This document shows, one piece after another, positions 27,474 to 36,329 of a stretch of 64,000 bases of DNA. Origin of the DNA: an uncultured Collinsella sp. (lineage in GTDB: Bacteria; Actinomycetota; Coriobacteriia; Coriobacteriales; Coriobacteriaceae); the NCBI GenBank assembly GCA_934647195.1, contig CAKUFD010000010.1, forward strand, positions 1-64,000. The letters run 5' to 3'. The notes under the pieces were generated by a model. The model was given only the letters and a program-made list of their open reading frames with translations. It was not told the DNA's origin and ran no database searches. The first letter of the stretch is position 1. The number at the start of each line of letters is the position of its first letter. A program made the translations under genes and the position numbers.

Positions 27474-27715
27474 AAGCGCACCTCGATCTGGTGGATGATC
27501 TTATTTGCTGTGTTCATCTCTTCGCGATCCACCGCCGTGGGCGCGATCTGCACGCCAAAGTCCTCCTCAATAGCCACAAGCAGCTCGATAGCCGCCATAG
27601 AATCGAGCAGGCCCGCGTCGAACAAGTCGATGTCGCGCTCTTCGCGCACCGCGTCGTCGTCGCAGATGTCCTCGAGCATATCCAGGACCTTTTCTTCAAT
27701 GTTTGCCGTAACCAT
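27470..27715 (-). CDS. dltC: D-alanine carrier protein DltC
   Basis: The 81-residue acyl-carrier-type protein has the phosphopantetheine attachment motif LLDSMAA with Ser39. DltA loads D-alanine as a thioester on the cofactor and DltB receives it at the membrane. Length and motif position match DltC. It directly abuts dltB, and its stop overlaps the dltX start. Confidence 0.93.
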   Translation of the reverse strand: MVTANIEEKVLDMLEDICDDDAVREERDIDLFDAGLLDSMAAIELLVAIEEDFGVQIAPTAVDREEMNTANKIIHQIEVRL

Positions 27716-28918
27716 CTACATCATCCCTTCGATGATTTGCTGGACCTGGCCGGAGAACAGAGCGAACCCCAAGAAGACAAGCTGCATGGTCACTGCCCAC
27801 GAAAGCACTCTGTACCAGGTCTTTTTCTTACTGCGTTTATAGAAACGGGACTTCTTTTGATAGGCCTCAGTAGCCGCAAGAAGGATCCCGTGATAGGCGC
27901 CGTATGCCAGGTAGCTCGGCGTAAGGCCATGCCAAGCCCCCATGAGCAGCATGTTTGCCATATAGGCGGCGCAAGCTGTTTGCAGCCTGGTCGAAAACAG
28001 ATGTCGCCGCGTAACTGCGCGCGTAAAGCGCATGAACACGAAATCGCGCAGCCAGGTGGAAAGCGTGATGTGCCAGCGATTCCAAAAATCCTTGATGTCC
28101 ACAGCCGCAAACGGCGCACGGAAGTTGCGCGGGCAGCGGATGCCAAAGCAGTAGCTCGCGCCCATGGCCATGAGCGAATAGCCGGCAAAGTCGAAAAACA
28201 GGTAAATCCCGTAGCCGTAAGCATAGGCAATCTGATACGCCACGCCGGTAAGACCAAGGTTCGCCAGCTTAGGGATACCGCCGATGCCCGCAGCCGCGAC
28301 AGGGTCGTACCAGTCACGCACGATAGTGGCGATCACCAGCTGAAAGACCGCTCCCGCCAGCAAAAGCAATATGCCACGTGTGAGCAGGTCGGCATATTCG
28401 TCGCGCCGATACGTGCGACGCGCATCTTCGACAAAGCGACGCGAGCGATCGATAGGCCCCGAGGTAATCTGCGCGAAAAACGTTAGAAAGTAGAGGTAAT
28501 CGACAGGGGACAACTCATCGATCAACCCATCCCGAATTTCGATGATCACCTGTACCGCACGGAATGTGCAGTACGAGACGCCCATGAATCCCAGGAGGCT
28601 CGCACCCAAGACTGCGCTCAGTTTGTAGATAACGAGCGGGGCGCACGTGAGCGCCAGCGAGGCTCCGTAGACAGCCATGCTGTGCGTGCCGCGCCTCCAG
28701 CTGGCAAGCGTCCAAAAGACCGCCGCACAGGACAGGACGACGAACAGCAAGAACGAGTATGCCGCAGCACGATCAGACGCAAAGAGAAAGGCAAGCATGA
28801 TGCACGAAGCGGCAAAACCGTATCCGCGAAGCGGGCGCTCCGCCAGACCCAGCACCGCCGCGGGCACCACGAGCGCCGCCAACACGACGAAAAAGGAAGC
28901 TGAGGTGAAAAACACCAT
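27716..28918 (-). CDS. dltB: D-alanyl transfer membrane O-acyltransferase DltB
   Basis: The roughly 400-residue multi-pass membrane protein belongs to the MBOAT family. The signature NFRAPFAAVDIKDFWNRWHITLSTWLRD contains the conserved region before the catalytic histidine, and LLMGAWHGLTPSYLAYGAYHG carries the MBOAT histidine (WHG). DltB moves D-alanine from DltC across the membrane. The start is uncertain: ATG 28918, four bases after the dltA stop, is used; an in-frame ATG at 28930 would overlap dltA. Neither has a strong ribosome site, suggesting translational coupling to dltA. Confidence 0.9.
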   Translation of the reverse strand: MVFFTSASFFVVLAALVVPAAVLGLAERPLRGYGFAASCIMLAFLFASDRAAAYSFLLFVVLSCAAVFWTLASWRRGTHSMAVYGASLALTCAPLVIYKLSAVLGASLLGFMGVSYCTFRAVQVIIEIRDGLIDELSPVDYLYFLTFFAQITSGPIDRSRRFVEDARRTYRRDEYADLLTRGILLLLAGAVFQLVIATIVRDWYDPVAAAGIGGIPKLANLGLTGVAYQIAYAYGYGIYLFFDFAGYSLMAMGASYCFGIRCPRNFRAPFAAVDIKDFWNRWHITLSTWLRDFVFMRFTRAVTRRHLFSTRLQTACAAYMANMLLMGAWHGLTPSYLAYGAYHGILLAATEAYQKKSRFYKRSKKKTWYRVLSWAVTMQLVFLGFALFSGQVQQIIEGMM

Positions 28919-28922
28919 GGCG

Positions 28923-30461
28923 CTAACCATTCTGTAGGGACGCAAGCGCGCGGCGATCGAGCTTGCCGTTCCCCGTGACGGGAAGCGCGGGCACAAAGAC
29001 CACGCGACGCGGAACCATGTAATGCGGAAGCGTCTGCTTGATTTGTTCTTTAAGGGCAAGGCCGGCACGGAAATCCGACAAGGTGCGCTCCCGCGCGCTC
29101 ACCACATAGGCCACCAAGTGCGAGATGCGCCCCTCGCGCTTGGCTGCGACAACGGCGCACGACGCCACCTCGGGCAAACGCTGAAGCGCCGCCTCGATCT
29201 CGCCCACCTCGATGCGAAACCCATTGAGCTTGATCTGCAGATCCAGGCGACCACGATAGTGCAGCATGCCCTGGCCGTCTAAGCGCCCCTCGTCACCCGT
29301 GCGATAGCTCCTCACGGACATACCGTTTAACTCCGCCGTGCCAAAAGAGCGCTCGGTTAGATCCCGCCTGCCCCAATAGCCCACAGCCACCGTATCGCCC
29401 TCGATGACGACCTCACCCCACGCACCTGCAGGGACATCGTGTCCCTCATCGTCGACGATGCGCAGACGCGTGCCCGGACGCGGGCTTCCGACGGGCAGAG
29501 CCTCGGCGGAGGCAGCCATCTCATCGCTTACCACCACCTCCGTCACCGCCACCGTGGACTCGGTGGGGCCGTAGGTGTTGATGATTATCGCGTTCGCAAA
29601 GCGCTCGCGCAGACGACGCGCCGTCTTGTTGGCAAGCGTCTCGCCGCAAAAGATAAAGGTGGCGAGGCCCGGCAGGAGCTCGGAGGAAAACTCGGGGTTC
29701 GCCAGGCACATGTCGGCAAACGAGGGCGTGGACACCCAAATGTTCACGCCGCTTTTGGCAAGAGCGCACAGCAGGTCGGTCGCACCCTCGGATGCTTCGT
29801 GCGTAAGGCTGAACAGGCTTCCTCCTGCGGCCAGGGCGCCCGCAAGCTCGAAGACCGAGAGGTCAAACGAGAACGGAGCCTGATCCAAGAAAACGCAGCC
29901 ATCCCTGTCCGCGCCGCCGAGCGTCAGATCCCAATCGCAAAAGTTATCGAAGCATGCCGCCGTGACCTCAACTCCCTTGGGCGCGCCCGTGGAACCCGAC
30001 GTGAACAGCACGTAGGCCAAGTCCTCGCCACAGATCCAGGATTCGCGCGTGGACACGCTGCCAGATACCTCGGCTGCGCAAATCTCCTCGGCATCGATCA
30101 CCCGCGCGAACGAAGGCTGCACCTCCGCCGCATCGCCCTCGACCGAGAGGAGCAGCTCGCCACCCACCTGCTCGGCGATAGATGCCACGCGTGCCGCAGG
30201 CACCGAATGAATGTCGACGGGAACATACGGGTGCCCGCTTTTCATGCACGCCAAAAACGAGGCGACCATATACGGGGACTTGTGGCCGCGCACCACGATG
30301 GGCGCCGCAGCGGCAAGCCCCAGCGTGGACAAGTGCCCGGCAATGCCCTCGGAAGCCCGCCAGAGCTCGGCATATGTCATCGACTCGCCCGATGACGTGC
30401 GAATCGCTACGCGATTTGGCTTGCGCTGCGCATGGACGCAGATGTAATCGAGATACCGCAT
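28923..30461 (-). CDS. dltA: D-alanine--D-alanyl carrier protein ligase DltA
   Basis: The 512-residue adenylation enzyme activates D-alanine with ATP and loads DltC. The P-loop-like VLFTSGSTGAPKGVE is near residue 155, NTYGPTESTVAVTE near 290, SYRTGDEGRLDGQGMLHYRGRLDLQIKLNGFRIE domain (around 390-420) carries the A8-type motif, and the C-terminal lysine lies in GNGKLDRRAL. ATG 30461 is preceded by GGAGGAGG. It is the first gene of the operon. D-alanylation lowers surface negative charge and commonly gives resistance to cationic peptides. Confidence 0.92.
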   Translation of the reverse strand: MRYLDYICVHAQRKPNRVAIRTSSGESMTYAELWRASEGIAGHLSTLGLAAAAPIVVRGHKSPYMVASFLACMKSGHPYVPVDIHSVPAARVASIAEQVGGELLLSVEGDAAEVQPSFARVIDAEEICAAEVSGSVSTRESWICGEDLAYVLFTSGSTGAPKGVEVTAACFDNFCDWDLTLGGADRDGCVFLDQAPFSFDLSVFELAGALAAGGSLFSLTHEASEGATDLLCALAKSGVNIWVSTPSFADMCLANPEFSSELLPGLATFIFCGETLANKTARRLRERFANAIIINTYGPTESTVAVTEVVVSDEMAASAEALPVGSPRPGTRLRIVDDEGHDVPAGAWGEVVIEGDTVAVGYWGRRDLTERSFGTAELNGMSVRSYRTGDEGRLDGQGMLHYRGRLDLQIKLNGFRIEVGEIEAALQRLPEVASCAVVAAKREGRISHLVAYVVSARERTLSDFRAGLALKEQIKQTLPHYMVPRRVVFVPALPVTGNGKLDRRALASLQNG

Positions 30462-30620
30462 CGGTAAACCTCCTCCATAGCTCGCAGTGAGGATCCACCG
30501 CGAAGCAGGCCCGTTGTAACACCCGCCGACACGCGGGGATGAATCGAGGTAGCTACGTGACAAAACTGAAAGCGGACAACAGGGGTATCACCCACCGTCC
30601 ACATTCGGCATCTTGCATGA

Positions 30621-30629
30621 GGGGGGGGG
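30621..30629. repeat. G9 homopolymer tract between dltA and purL
   Basis: Nine consecutive G residues lie in the 413-base region between divergent dltA and purL, 160 bases upstream of dltA and 246 upstream of purL. Such tracts slip readily. The rest of 30462-30874 shows no gene; a clear promoter could not be assigned. Confidence 0.7.
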
Positions 30630-30874
30630 TACGTCAAGTGGCGTTTGCGAACAGCCTCAAGGTCCCACAAAGCGGACGAGCCGTCTCCAGACGAGCTACC
30701 TCCAGCGGAAATCTGTCAAGCCGGAGATAATGGCGCGCCAGCATCCATGCGGCGCGGCCTATGTCGTATGATGATGAGGTTTATGTTATGCGCGGTTCAA
30801 GGCGCGGGGCGCATGCCCGCGACCGCCGCCGTGCATCGGCACGAGTAGCCACTACCAACAGGAAGGCAGCAGCA

Positions 30875-33800
30875 ATGGTCTCTCGCATCTACGTGGAGAA
30901 AAAGCCAGGGTTCGATGTGGAGGCGCAGCAGCTCAAGGCAGAGCTCACCGAGATTCTCGGCGTGAGCGGCCTTACGGGCGTGCGCATCATCAACCGCTAC
31001 GACGTTGAGGGCATCAGCCAGGAGCTTTTCGATTCCTGCGTTCCCACCGTATTCTCCGAGCCCCAGGTGGACGAGACTTACGCAGAGCTGCCCGACTGCG
31101 GCAACGCGCCCGTGTTTGCCGTGGAGTTCCTGCCCGGCCAGTTCGACCAGCGCGCCGACTCCGCAAGCGAGTGCGTACAGCTTATCTCCCAGGGCGAGCG
31201 CCCCGACGTTCGCTCCGCCAAGGTCTACGTGCTTGAGGGCGACCTCGCTCAGGCAGACGTCGAGGCCATCCAGCACTACGTGGTGAACCCCGTCGAAGCG
31301 CGTCTCGCGAGCCTCGAGCTTCCCGCGACCCTCAAGGTCGACGTGCCCGAGCCCGCCCCCGTCGAGGTGCTCGACGGCTTCCGCGAGCTCGACGAAGCCG
31401 GCCTGGCTTCTGTCATCGCCGAGCGCGGCCTGGCTATGGACGAGGCAGACATCGCCTTTTGCCAGCAGTACTTCCGCGAGGAGGACCGCGACCCCACCAT
31501 CACCGAGATTCGCGTGATCGACACCTACTGGTCCGATCACTGCCGCCACACCACCTTTGGCACCGTACTCGATAACGTTGCCATCGACGACGACGTCGTG
31601 CAGGCAGCCTTTGACCGCTACATGGAGATCCGCCACGAGCTGGGCCGCGACGCCAAGCCCGTGTGCCTCATGGACATGGGTACCATCGGCGCCAAGTACC
31701 TCAAGAAGACCGGCCAGCTCACGAACCTCGACGAGTCCGAAGAGATCAACGCCTGCACCGTCAAGGTGACGGTCGATGTCGACGGCGAGGACCAGGACTG
31801 GCTCTTCCTCTTTAAGAACGAGACGCACAACCACCCCACCGAGATCGAGCCCTTCGGCGGTGCCGCCACCTGCGTGGGCGGTGCCATCCGCGACCCGCTC
31901 TCCGGCCGCAGCTACGTGTACCAGGCCATGCGCGTCACCGGCGCATCCGACCCCACGGTGCCCGTGTCCGAAACGCTCGCCGGCAAGCTGCCGCAGCGCA
32001 AGCTCGTGACCACCGCTGCCGCCGGCTACTCCAGCTACGGCAACCAGATCGGTCTTGCCACCGGCCAGGTCAACGAGCTGTATCACCCTGGCTACACCGC
32101 TAAGCGCATGGAGGTAGGTGCCGTCGTGGGCGCCACTCCGGCCTCCCACGTACGCCGCGAGTGCCCCGCTCCCACCGACAAGATCATCCTGCTCGGCGGC
32201 CGCACCGGCCGTGACGGCATCGGCGGCGCCACCGGCTCCTCCAAGACGCAGAACACCGATTCCATCGAGACCTCCGGCGCCGAGGTGCAGAAGGGCAACG
32301 CTCCCGTCGAGCGCAAGCTCCAGCGCCTGTTCCGCCGCGGCGACGCCTGCCGTCTCATCAAGCGTTGCAACGACTTTGGCGCAGGCGGCGTCTCCGTCGC
32401 CGTGGGCGAGCTCGCCGACGGCCTGTACGTCGACCTCGACATGGTGACCAAGAAGTACGAGGGCCTCGACGGCACCGAGCTCGCCATCTCCGAATCCCAG
32501 GAGCGTATGGCATGCGCCGTAGCCGACGAGGACGTCGAGGAGTTCATGGGCTATGCCGCCGAGGAAAACCTCGAGGCCACTGTCATCGCCGAGGTCACTG
32601 CCGAGCCGCGCATGCGCATGGCTTGGAACGGCGTTGCCATCGTCGACCTCTCCCGCGAGTTCCTCAACTCCAACGGCGCCCCCAAGCATCAGGAGGCCCA
32701 TGTGGTTGCCCGCAGCGTATGGCAGCCCAGCTGGGAGGGCGCAACGCTCGCCGAGCGCATGACCTCGCTCGTCACCGACCTCAACGTCGCCTGCAACAAG
32801 GGTCTCGCCGAGCGCTTCGACTCCACCATCGGCGCCGCCACCGTGCTCATGCCCTTCGGCGGCAAGACGCAGCTCACGCCTTCCGAGGCTATGGTCGCCA
32901 AGTTCCCCGTAGACGGCGAAACCACCACGGCATCCGCCATGTCCTGGGGCTTCAACCCCTTCCTCATGGAGGCAGACCAGTTTGCCGGCGCCTACCTCTC
33001 CGTCGTAGAGAGCGTGGCTAAACTCGTTGCCGCAGGTTTCGAGCATGAGAAGGCATACCTCTCTTTCCAGGAGTACTTCGAGCGCCTGCGCACCCAGCCC
33101 GAGCGCTGGGGCAAACCTGTCGCCGCAGTCCTTGGCGCCCTGATGGCCCAGATCGACCTCGGTGCTGGCGCCATCGGTGGCAAGGATTCCATGAGCGGCA
33201 GCTTTGAGCAGGACGGTCAGGAGCTCAACGTTCCGCCGACGCTCATCAGCTTCGCCGTGGCCGTGGGCCGTGCTGCGCGCGCCGTCTCCCCCGAGTTCAA
33301 GGCCGCTGGCAATCGTGTGGTACGCATCGCGCCGGCTGTCTACGGCGAGGATTATCGTCCCGACGCAGTCCAACTCATCGACGTGTTTAAGCTTGTCGAG
33401 AGCCTGACCGCCGCGGGCACCGCGCTCGCCATCTCCACGCCCGGCTACGGCTGCGGCGCCGAGAGCCTCTTCAAGATGTGCGTAGGCAACCAGCTTGGCC
33501 TCGAGCTTGCCGACGACGTGGATGTCGAGAGCCTCTTCGCCCCGATGTACGGTAGCTTTATCGTTGAGCTTTCCGAGGATGCCGAGCTTGGCGATGTCGC
33601 CGAGGGCGTTGTCGTGGAGCCGCTTGGCACTACCGTTGAGGGCTATGTGCTCGAAACCGCCAATGAGCAAATCGACCTCGCGCAGGTGCAGGAGAGCTGG
33701 GAGGGCGGCATCGAGAGCGTCTTCAACTATCGCCACGCCGCAGCCGAACTTGAGGCCCAGCCGGTCGAGAAGATCGACTTTGCCGCCAAGGATATCCATG

Positions 33801-34621
33801 TCTTCAGCGGCGCCAAGATTGCCCGTCCGCGCGTGATCATCCCCGTGTTCCCCGGCAACAACTGCGAGTACGACACCGCCCGCGCCTTCCGCACCGCCGG
33901 CGCCGAGGCCGATACCTTCGTGATCAACAACCTCTCGCCCGAGGCTGTTGCCGAGAGCACGCGCGAACTTGCACGCCGCATTCGTGAGAGCCAGATCGTT
34001 ATGATCCCCGGCGGCTTCTCCGGCGGCGACGAGCCCGACGGCTCCGCCAAGTTCATCACCGCGTTCTTCCGCGCCCCCGAGGTCACCGAGGCCGTGCGCG
34101 ACCTGCTGCAGGCCCGTGATGGCCTGATGCTCGGCATCTGCAACGGTTTCCAGGCGCTCATCAAGCTGGGTCTCGTGCCCTATGGCGATATCGTCGACGC
34201 CACGCCCGACGCGCCCACGCTGACGTTCAACACCATCGGCCGTCACCAGAGCCGCCTGGTCCGCACGCGCATCGCGTCCAACCTCTCGCCCTGGCTCTCC
34301 CAGTGCCAGATGGACGATCCCTATACCGTGGCCATCAGCCACGGCGAGGGTCGCTTCGTCGCCAACGACGAGGTGCTCCGCACGCTCGTGGCCAACGGCC
34401 AGGTCGCTACGCAGTATGTGGATGAGGCGGGCATGCCCAGCATGAGCCTCGACGTGAACCCCAACGGCTCCGTTGCCGCTATCGAGGGCATCACCAGCCC
34501 CGACGGCCGCGTATTTGGCAAGATGGGTCACGTGGAGCGCCGCGGCGATAACCTCTACAGCAACGTTCCGGGCAACGCATGGATGCCCGTCTTTGAGAGC
34601 GGCGTGGCGTACTTCGCGTAA
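30875..34621 (+). CDS. purL: Phosphoribosylformylglycinamidine synthase, single-chain PurL-PurQ
   Basis: The 1248-residue enzyme catalyses the fourth step of purine synthesis, converting FGAR to FGAM with ATP and glutamine. The single chain carries the PurL synthetase domains (DTYWSDHCRHTTF near 210, LFKNETHNHPTEIEPFGGAATCVGG, then GGKDSMSGSF) and a C-terminal class I glutaminase starting near RPRVIIPVFPGNNCEYDTA. The glutaminase nucleophile is Cys1089 in GICNGFQ and the histidine/glutamate pair is in ISHGEGRFV. ATG 30875 follows AGGAAGG; upstream in-frame codons lack conservation. It stands alone, with a strong terminator after it. Confidence 0.95.
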   Translation: MVSRIYVEKKPGFDVEAQQLKAELTEILGVSGLTGVRIINRYDVEGISQELFDSCVPTVFSEPQVDETYAELPDCGNAPVFAVEFLPGQFDQRADSASECVQLISQGERPDVRSAKVYVLEGDLAQADVEAIQHYVVNPVEARLASLELPATLKVDVPEPAPVEVLDGFRELDEAGLASVIAERGLAMDEADIAFCQQYFREEDRDPTITEIRVIDTYWSDHCRHTTFGTVLDNVAIDDDVVQAAFDRYMEIRHELGRDAKPVCLMDMGTIGAKYLKKTGQLTNLDESEEINACTVKVTVDVDGEDQDWLFLFKNETHNHPTEIEPFGGAATCVGGAIRDPLSGRSYVYQAMRVTGASDPTVPVSETLAGKLPQRKLVTTAAAGYSSYGNQIGLATGQVNELYHPGYTAKRMEVGAVVGATPASHVRRECPAPTDKIILLGGRTGRDGIGGATGSSKTQNTDSIETSGAEVQKGNAPVERKLQRLFRRGDACRLIKRCNDFGAGGVSVAVGELADGLYVDLDMVTKKYEGLDGTELAISESQERMACAVADEDVEEFMGYAAEENLEATVIAEVTAEPRMRMAWNGVAIVDLSREFLNSNGAPKHQEAHVVARSVWQPSWEGATLAERMTSLVTDLNVACNKGLAERFDSTIGAATVLMPFGGKTQLTPSEAMVAKFPVDGETTTASAMSWGFNPFLMEADQFAGAYLSVVESVAKLVAAGFEHEKAYLSFQEYFERLRTQPERWGKPVAAVLGALMAQIDLGAGAIGGKDSMSGSFEQDGQELNVPPTLISFAVAVGRAARAVSPEFKAAGNRVVRIAPAVYGEDYRPDAVQLIDVFKLVESLTAAGTALAISTPGYGCGAESLFKMCVGNQLGLELADDVDVESLFAPMYGSFIVELSEDAELGDVAEGVVVEPLGTTVEGYVLETANEQIDLAQVQESWEGGIESVFNYRHAAAELEAQPVEKIDFAAKDIHVFSGAKIARPRVIIPVFPGNNCEYDTARAFRTAGAEADTFVINNLSPEAVAESTRELARRIRESQIVMIPGGFSGGDEPDGSAKFITAFFRAPEVTEAVRDLLQARDGLMLGICNGFQALIKLGLVPYGDIVDATPDAPTLTFNTIGRHQSRLVRTRIASNLSPWLSQCQMDDPYTVAISHGEGRFVANDEVLRTLVANGQVATQYVDEAGMPSMSLDVNPNGSVAAIEGITSPDGRVFGKMGHVERRGDNLYSNVPGNAWMPVFESGVAYFA

Positions 34622-34650
34622 ACGCTTCGCAGTAATCGATTGCAATGTCA

Positions 34651-34679
34651 GGCGTCGGCCCCCAGGCCGACGCCTTTTT
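34651..34679 (+). terminator. Terminator of purL
   Basis: GGCGTCGGCC (34651-34660) pairs perfectly with GGCCGACGCC (34665-34674), followed by five T residues, 30 bases past the stop codon. Confidence 0.9.
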
Positions 34680-34924
34680 CATGCCCTGGGTTTCGTTGTG
34701 CCGCGGGTTTCGCGCTCCGGCCGTGAATCCGCTCTTTGACCTCGCGCGGCATACGTATGCCGCGTGGCAATTCGCTTCCGCTAGCCGTGCGCCGCGCAAG
34801 CGAACCCGTCCCTCGCCCGCCGTGTCCCGCGCTCCCCGCGCTCAGCGCGCCCCTCGCCCACCACGCCCCGCGTTCAGCGCGGCTGCCCTCACCCGCCGTG
34901 CCCCGTGCTCGCCGCACCCCCAAC

Positions 34925-35135
34925 GAGTGGCGGTTAATCACTCATTTTTAAACGAGTGGCGGCAAAACGTGCATCTTGCTGCCAATTTCGCTTTCGGGAC
35001 GTTTCAAAAACCGCCACTCATTCAGAAATGTTCGAAAAGCCGCCACTCATTTGAAGCCAGCCCGCTCTCGAGTGGTAACTATCGACGCAAAGCTCGTCCC
35101 GTCCATGCCGCAACGTTTCAAAAACCGCCACTCAT
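34925..35135. repeat. Cluster of GAGTGGCGG / CCGCCACTC repeats
   Basis: At least five copies of a 9-11-base motif occur in 210 bases. Two read GAGTGGCGG (34925-34933, 34954-34962) and three read CCGCCACTCAT (35011-35021, 35040-35050, 35125-35135). The last and first of the inverted set are part of an exact 23-base direct repeat (34999-35021, 35113-35135). Opposed copies can form alternative stems. The stretch 34680-35554 has no gene; its first part (to about 34920) is GC-rich and featureless, the rest is A+T-rich. Confidence 0.7.
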
Positions 35136-35233
35136 CAAAACTGTCACTCATCGGCAGATGCCATCTAAACGGGAGATCCTTCGGGCTTCGCTCTCGTTTC
35201 CAAGGCGGTTCTCACCTCCATTTTTCAAAACTC

Positions 35234-35361
35234 TTCGAAGTGCGTACCCTATAACAAAACATGCCAAGTAGCCGCTTTATTGCTCCCTTAAAATCCTGGG
35301 GTTTTGCCTGTCAGCCAATGCGACTACTCGCCAAAACCCAAAACAGGGTACGCATATCGAA
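35234..35361. repeat. Palindromic element C (core shared with 47624-47759)
   Basis: Seventeen-base arms (35234-35250, 35345-35361) match at 15 positions and enclose a 94-base centre. The centre contains AAGTAGCCG, CTGGGGTTTTG and CTACTCGCCAAAAC. The same three blocks in the same order occur at 47624-47759 (AGTAGTCGG, CTGGGATTTTG, CTACTCGACAAAAC) inside unrelated arms. Confidence 0.7.
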
Positions 35362-35499
35362 TTGTTTTATACGGGTAGCATTTTAAAATGGCCGATTCAG
35401 CTCTAAAGCGATCCCACGCATCGCACAGAACGCGATATGTAGTTACGTGCACCGTTATTATTAGCCGAAGCCCCGATAATAATTCGACGCAGCCTTGAC

Positions 35500-35516
35500 G
35501 AGAGAGAGAGAGAGAG
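35500..35516. repeat. (GA)8 dinucleotide repeat before the secreted-protein gene
   Basis: Eight GA units directly follow TTGACG (35495-35500) and lie 39 bases before the start codon at 35555. Slippage here would alter promoter spacing or leader length. Confidence 0.75.
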
Positions 35517-35554
35517 TAAAAGCACTGTTTACTCTATTGAAAGCGACGGATATT

Positions 35555-36141
35555 ATGAAAAAGAAAGTACTGATTGCTATCGGAGTCGTTCTCGTTCTTG
35601 CGGCAATTGGAGGTGCTCTCCCCGAAAACAACGCCAAAGGCACGGATGCCGGTTCATCCGCTGAAAGCGTATCCGAAACCAAAAAAGACAGCGACACTTC
35701 TGAAAAAGCTGAGAACAAAACACCTGAAGAAAAAAGCCGGAAGCCTCAATCGACACTCTGCTCGACGATATTAAGGTTGATTCCTACAACGTTGACGATA
35801 GCGGCGTGACGCTTAATCTATCGTTTGATAGTGCCGAAAGCGATTATGTCAGCTGTGACATCAGCCACTTTGAATACGCCGGAAAGAAAGTCTATATGAC
35901 ATACGACTCCGATCAGGATAAGTACTCCGCCCCCGGAATTAAATGCGAAGAAAACGGCGAAGCTAGCGACTGGGGCGGATTTCAGCTTCAAGGCGGCGCG
36001 AAAACCACGGTGAAATTCTCGGTCGATGACTTCAGTAAAATGCAAGACTATGACGGATTCAATATCTACTTCAATCTCAAATACAGCGGTTCTTGGTCAG
36101 GCGAGATGAAAGATGACTATGTGAAAGTTCATGTCTCTTAG
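35555..36141 (+). pseudogene. Secreted or membrane-anchored protein gene, frameshifted
   Basis: Two frames make one protein of about 195 residues. The first encodes MKKKVLIAIGVVLVLAAIGG, a signal or anchor segment, and a Ser/Lys/Glu-rich linker ending NKTPEE. The second continues KKPEASIDTLLDDIKVDSYN and on through VTLNLSFDSAESDYVSC to the stop at 36141. The switch needs a -1 shift at an A6 run (35730-35735). Loss of one A from A7 explains it most simply. The classic A-AAA-AAG slippery phasing is not met. The C-terminal half looks like a compact beta-rich extracellular domain; I do not recognise the family. Codon use and A+T content differ sharply from the neighbours, suggesting transfer. Confidence 0.7.
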
Positions 36142-36184
36142 GAACTGACACAGCGAGGATGATTTAATCCACCTCCTTTCGCAT

Positions 36185-36219
36185 AAAGCGCTCGAGTATG
36201 CATCTCGAGCGCTTTTCTT
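36185..36219 (+). terminator. Terminator after the secreted-protein gene
   Basis: Perfect 12-bp arms AAAGCGCTCGAG/CTCGAGCGCTTT with a 7-base loop are followed by a T-rich run. Confidence 0.8.
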
Positions 36220-36329
36220 TTGCCCCTCTTGCTCATCTTTTCCCAAAGTTTGCAAAAGTGCGTCAACAAGCCGCAAAGCAGCACGAATAAAAGCAGACGC
36301 ATCCCTCCGGTCGTGTATTATGGGAGCCT

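Noticed and set aside
30797..34645. 1282-codon open frame on the minus strand
   Set aside because: It lies exactly opposite purL, which has full PurL/PurQ motifs. The minus-strand translation is low-complexity His/Gly/Leu-rich without domain features.
34925..35135. Possible CRISPR array
   Set aside because: Motifs are only 9-11 bases long, occur in both orientations and have unequal spacing; no cas genes are in the window.
35726..35740. Programmed -1 ribosomal frameshift site
   Set aside because: The A-run is present, but the reading phase is GAA-AAA-AGC, so the A-AAA-AAG slippery heptamer is not in the required phase. An indel is simpler.
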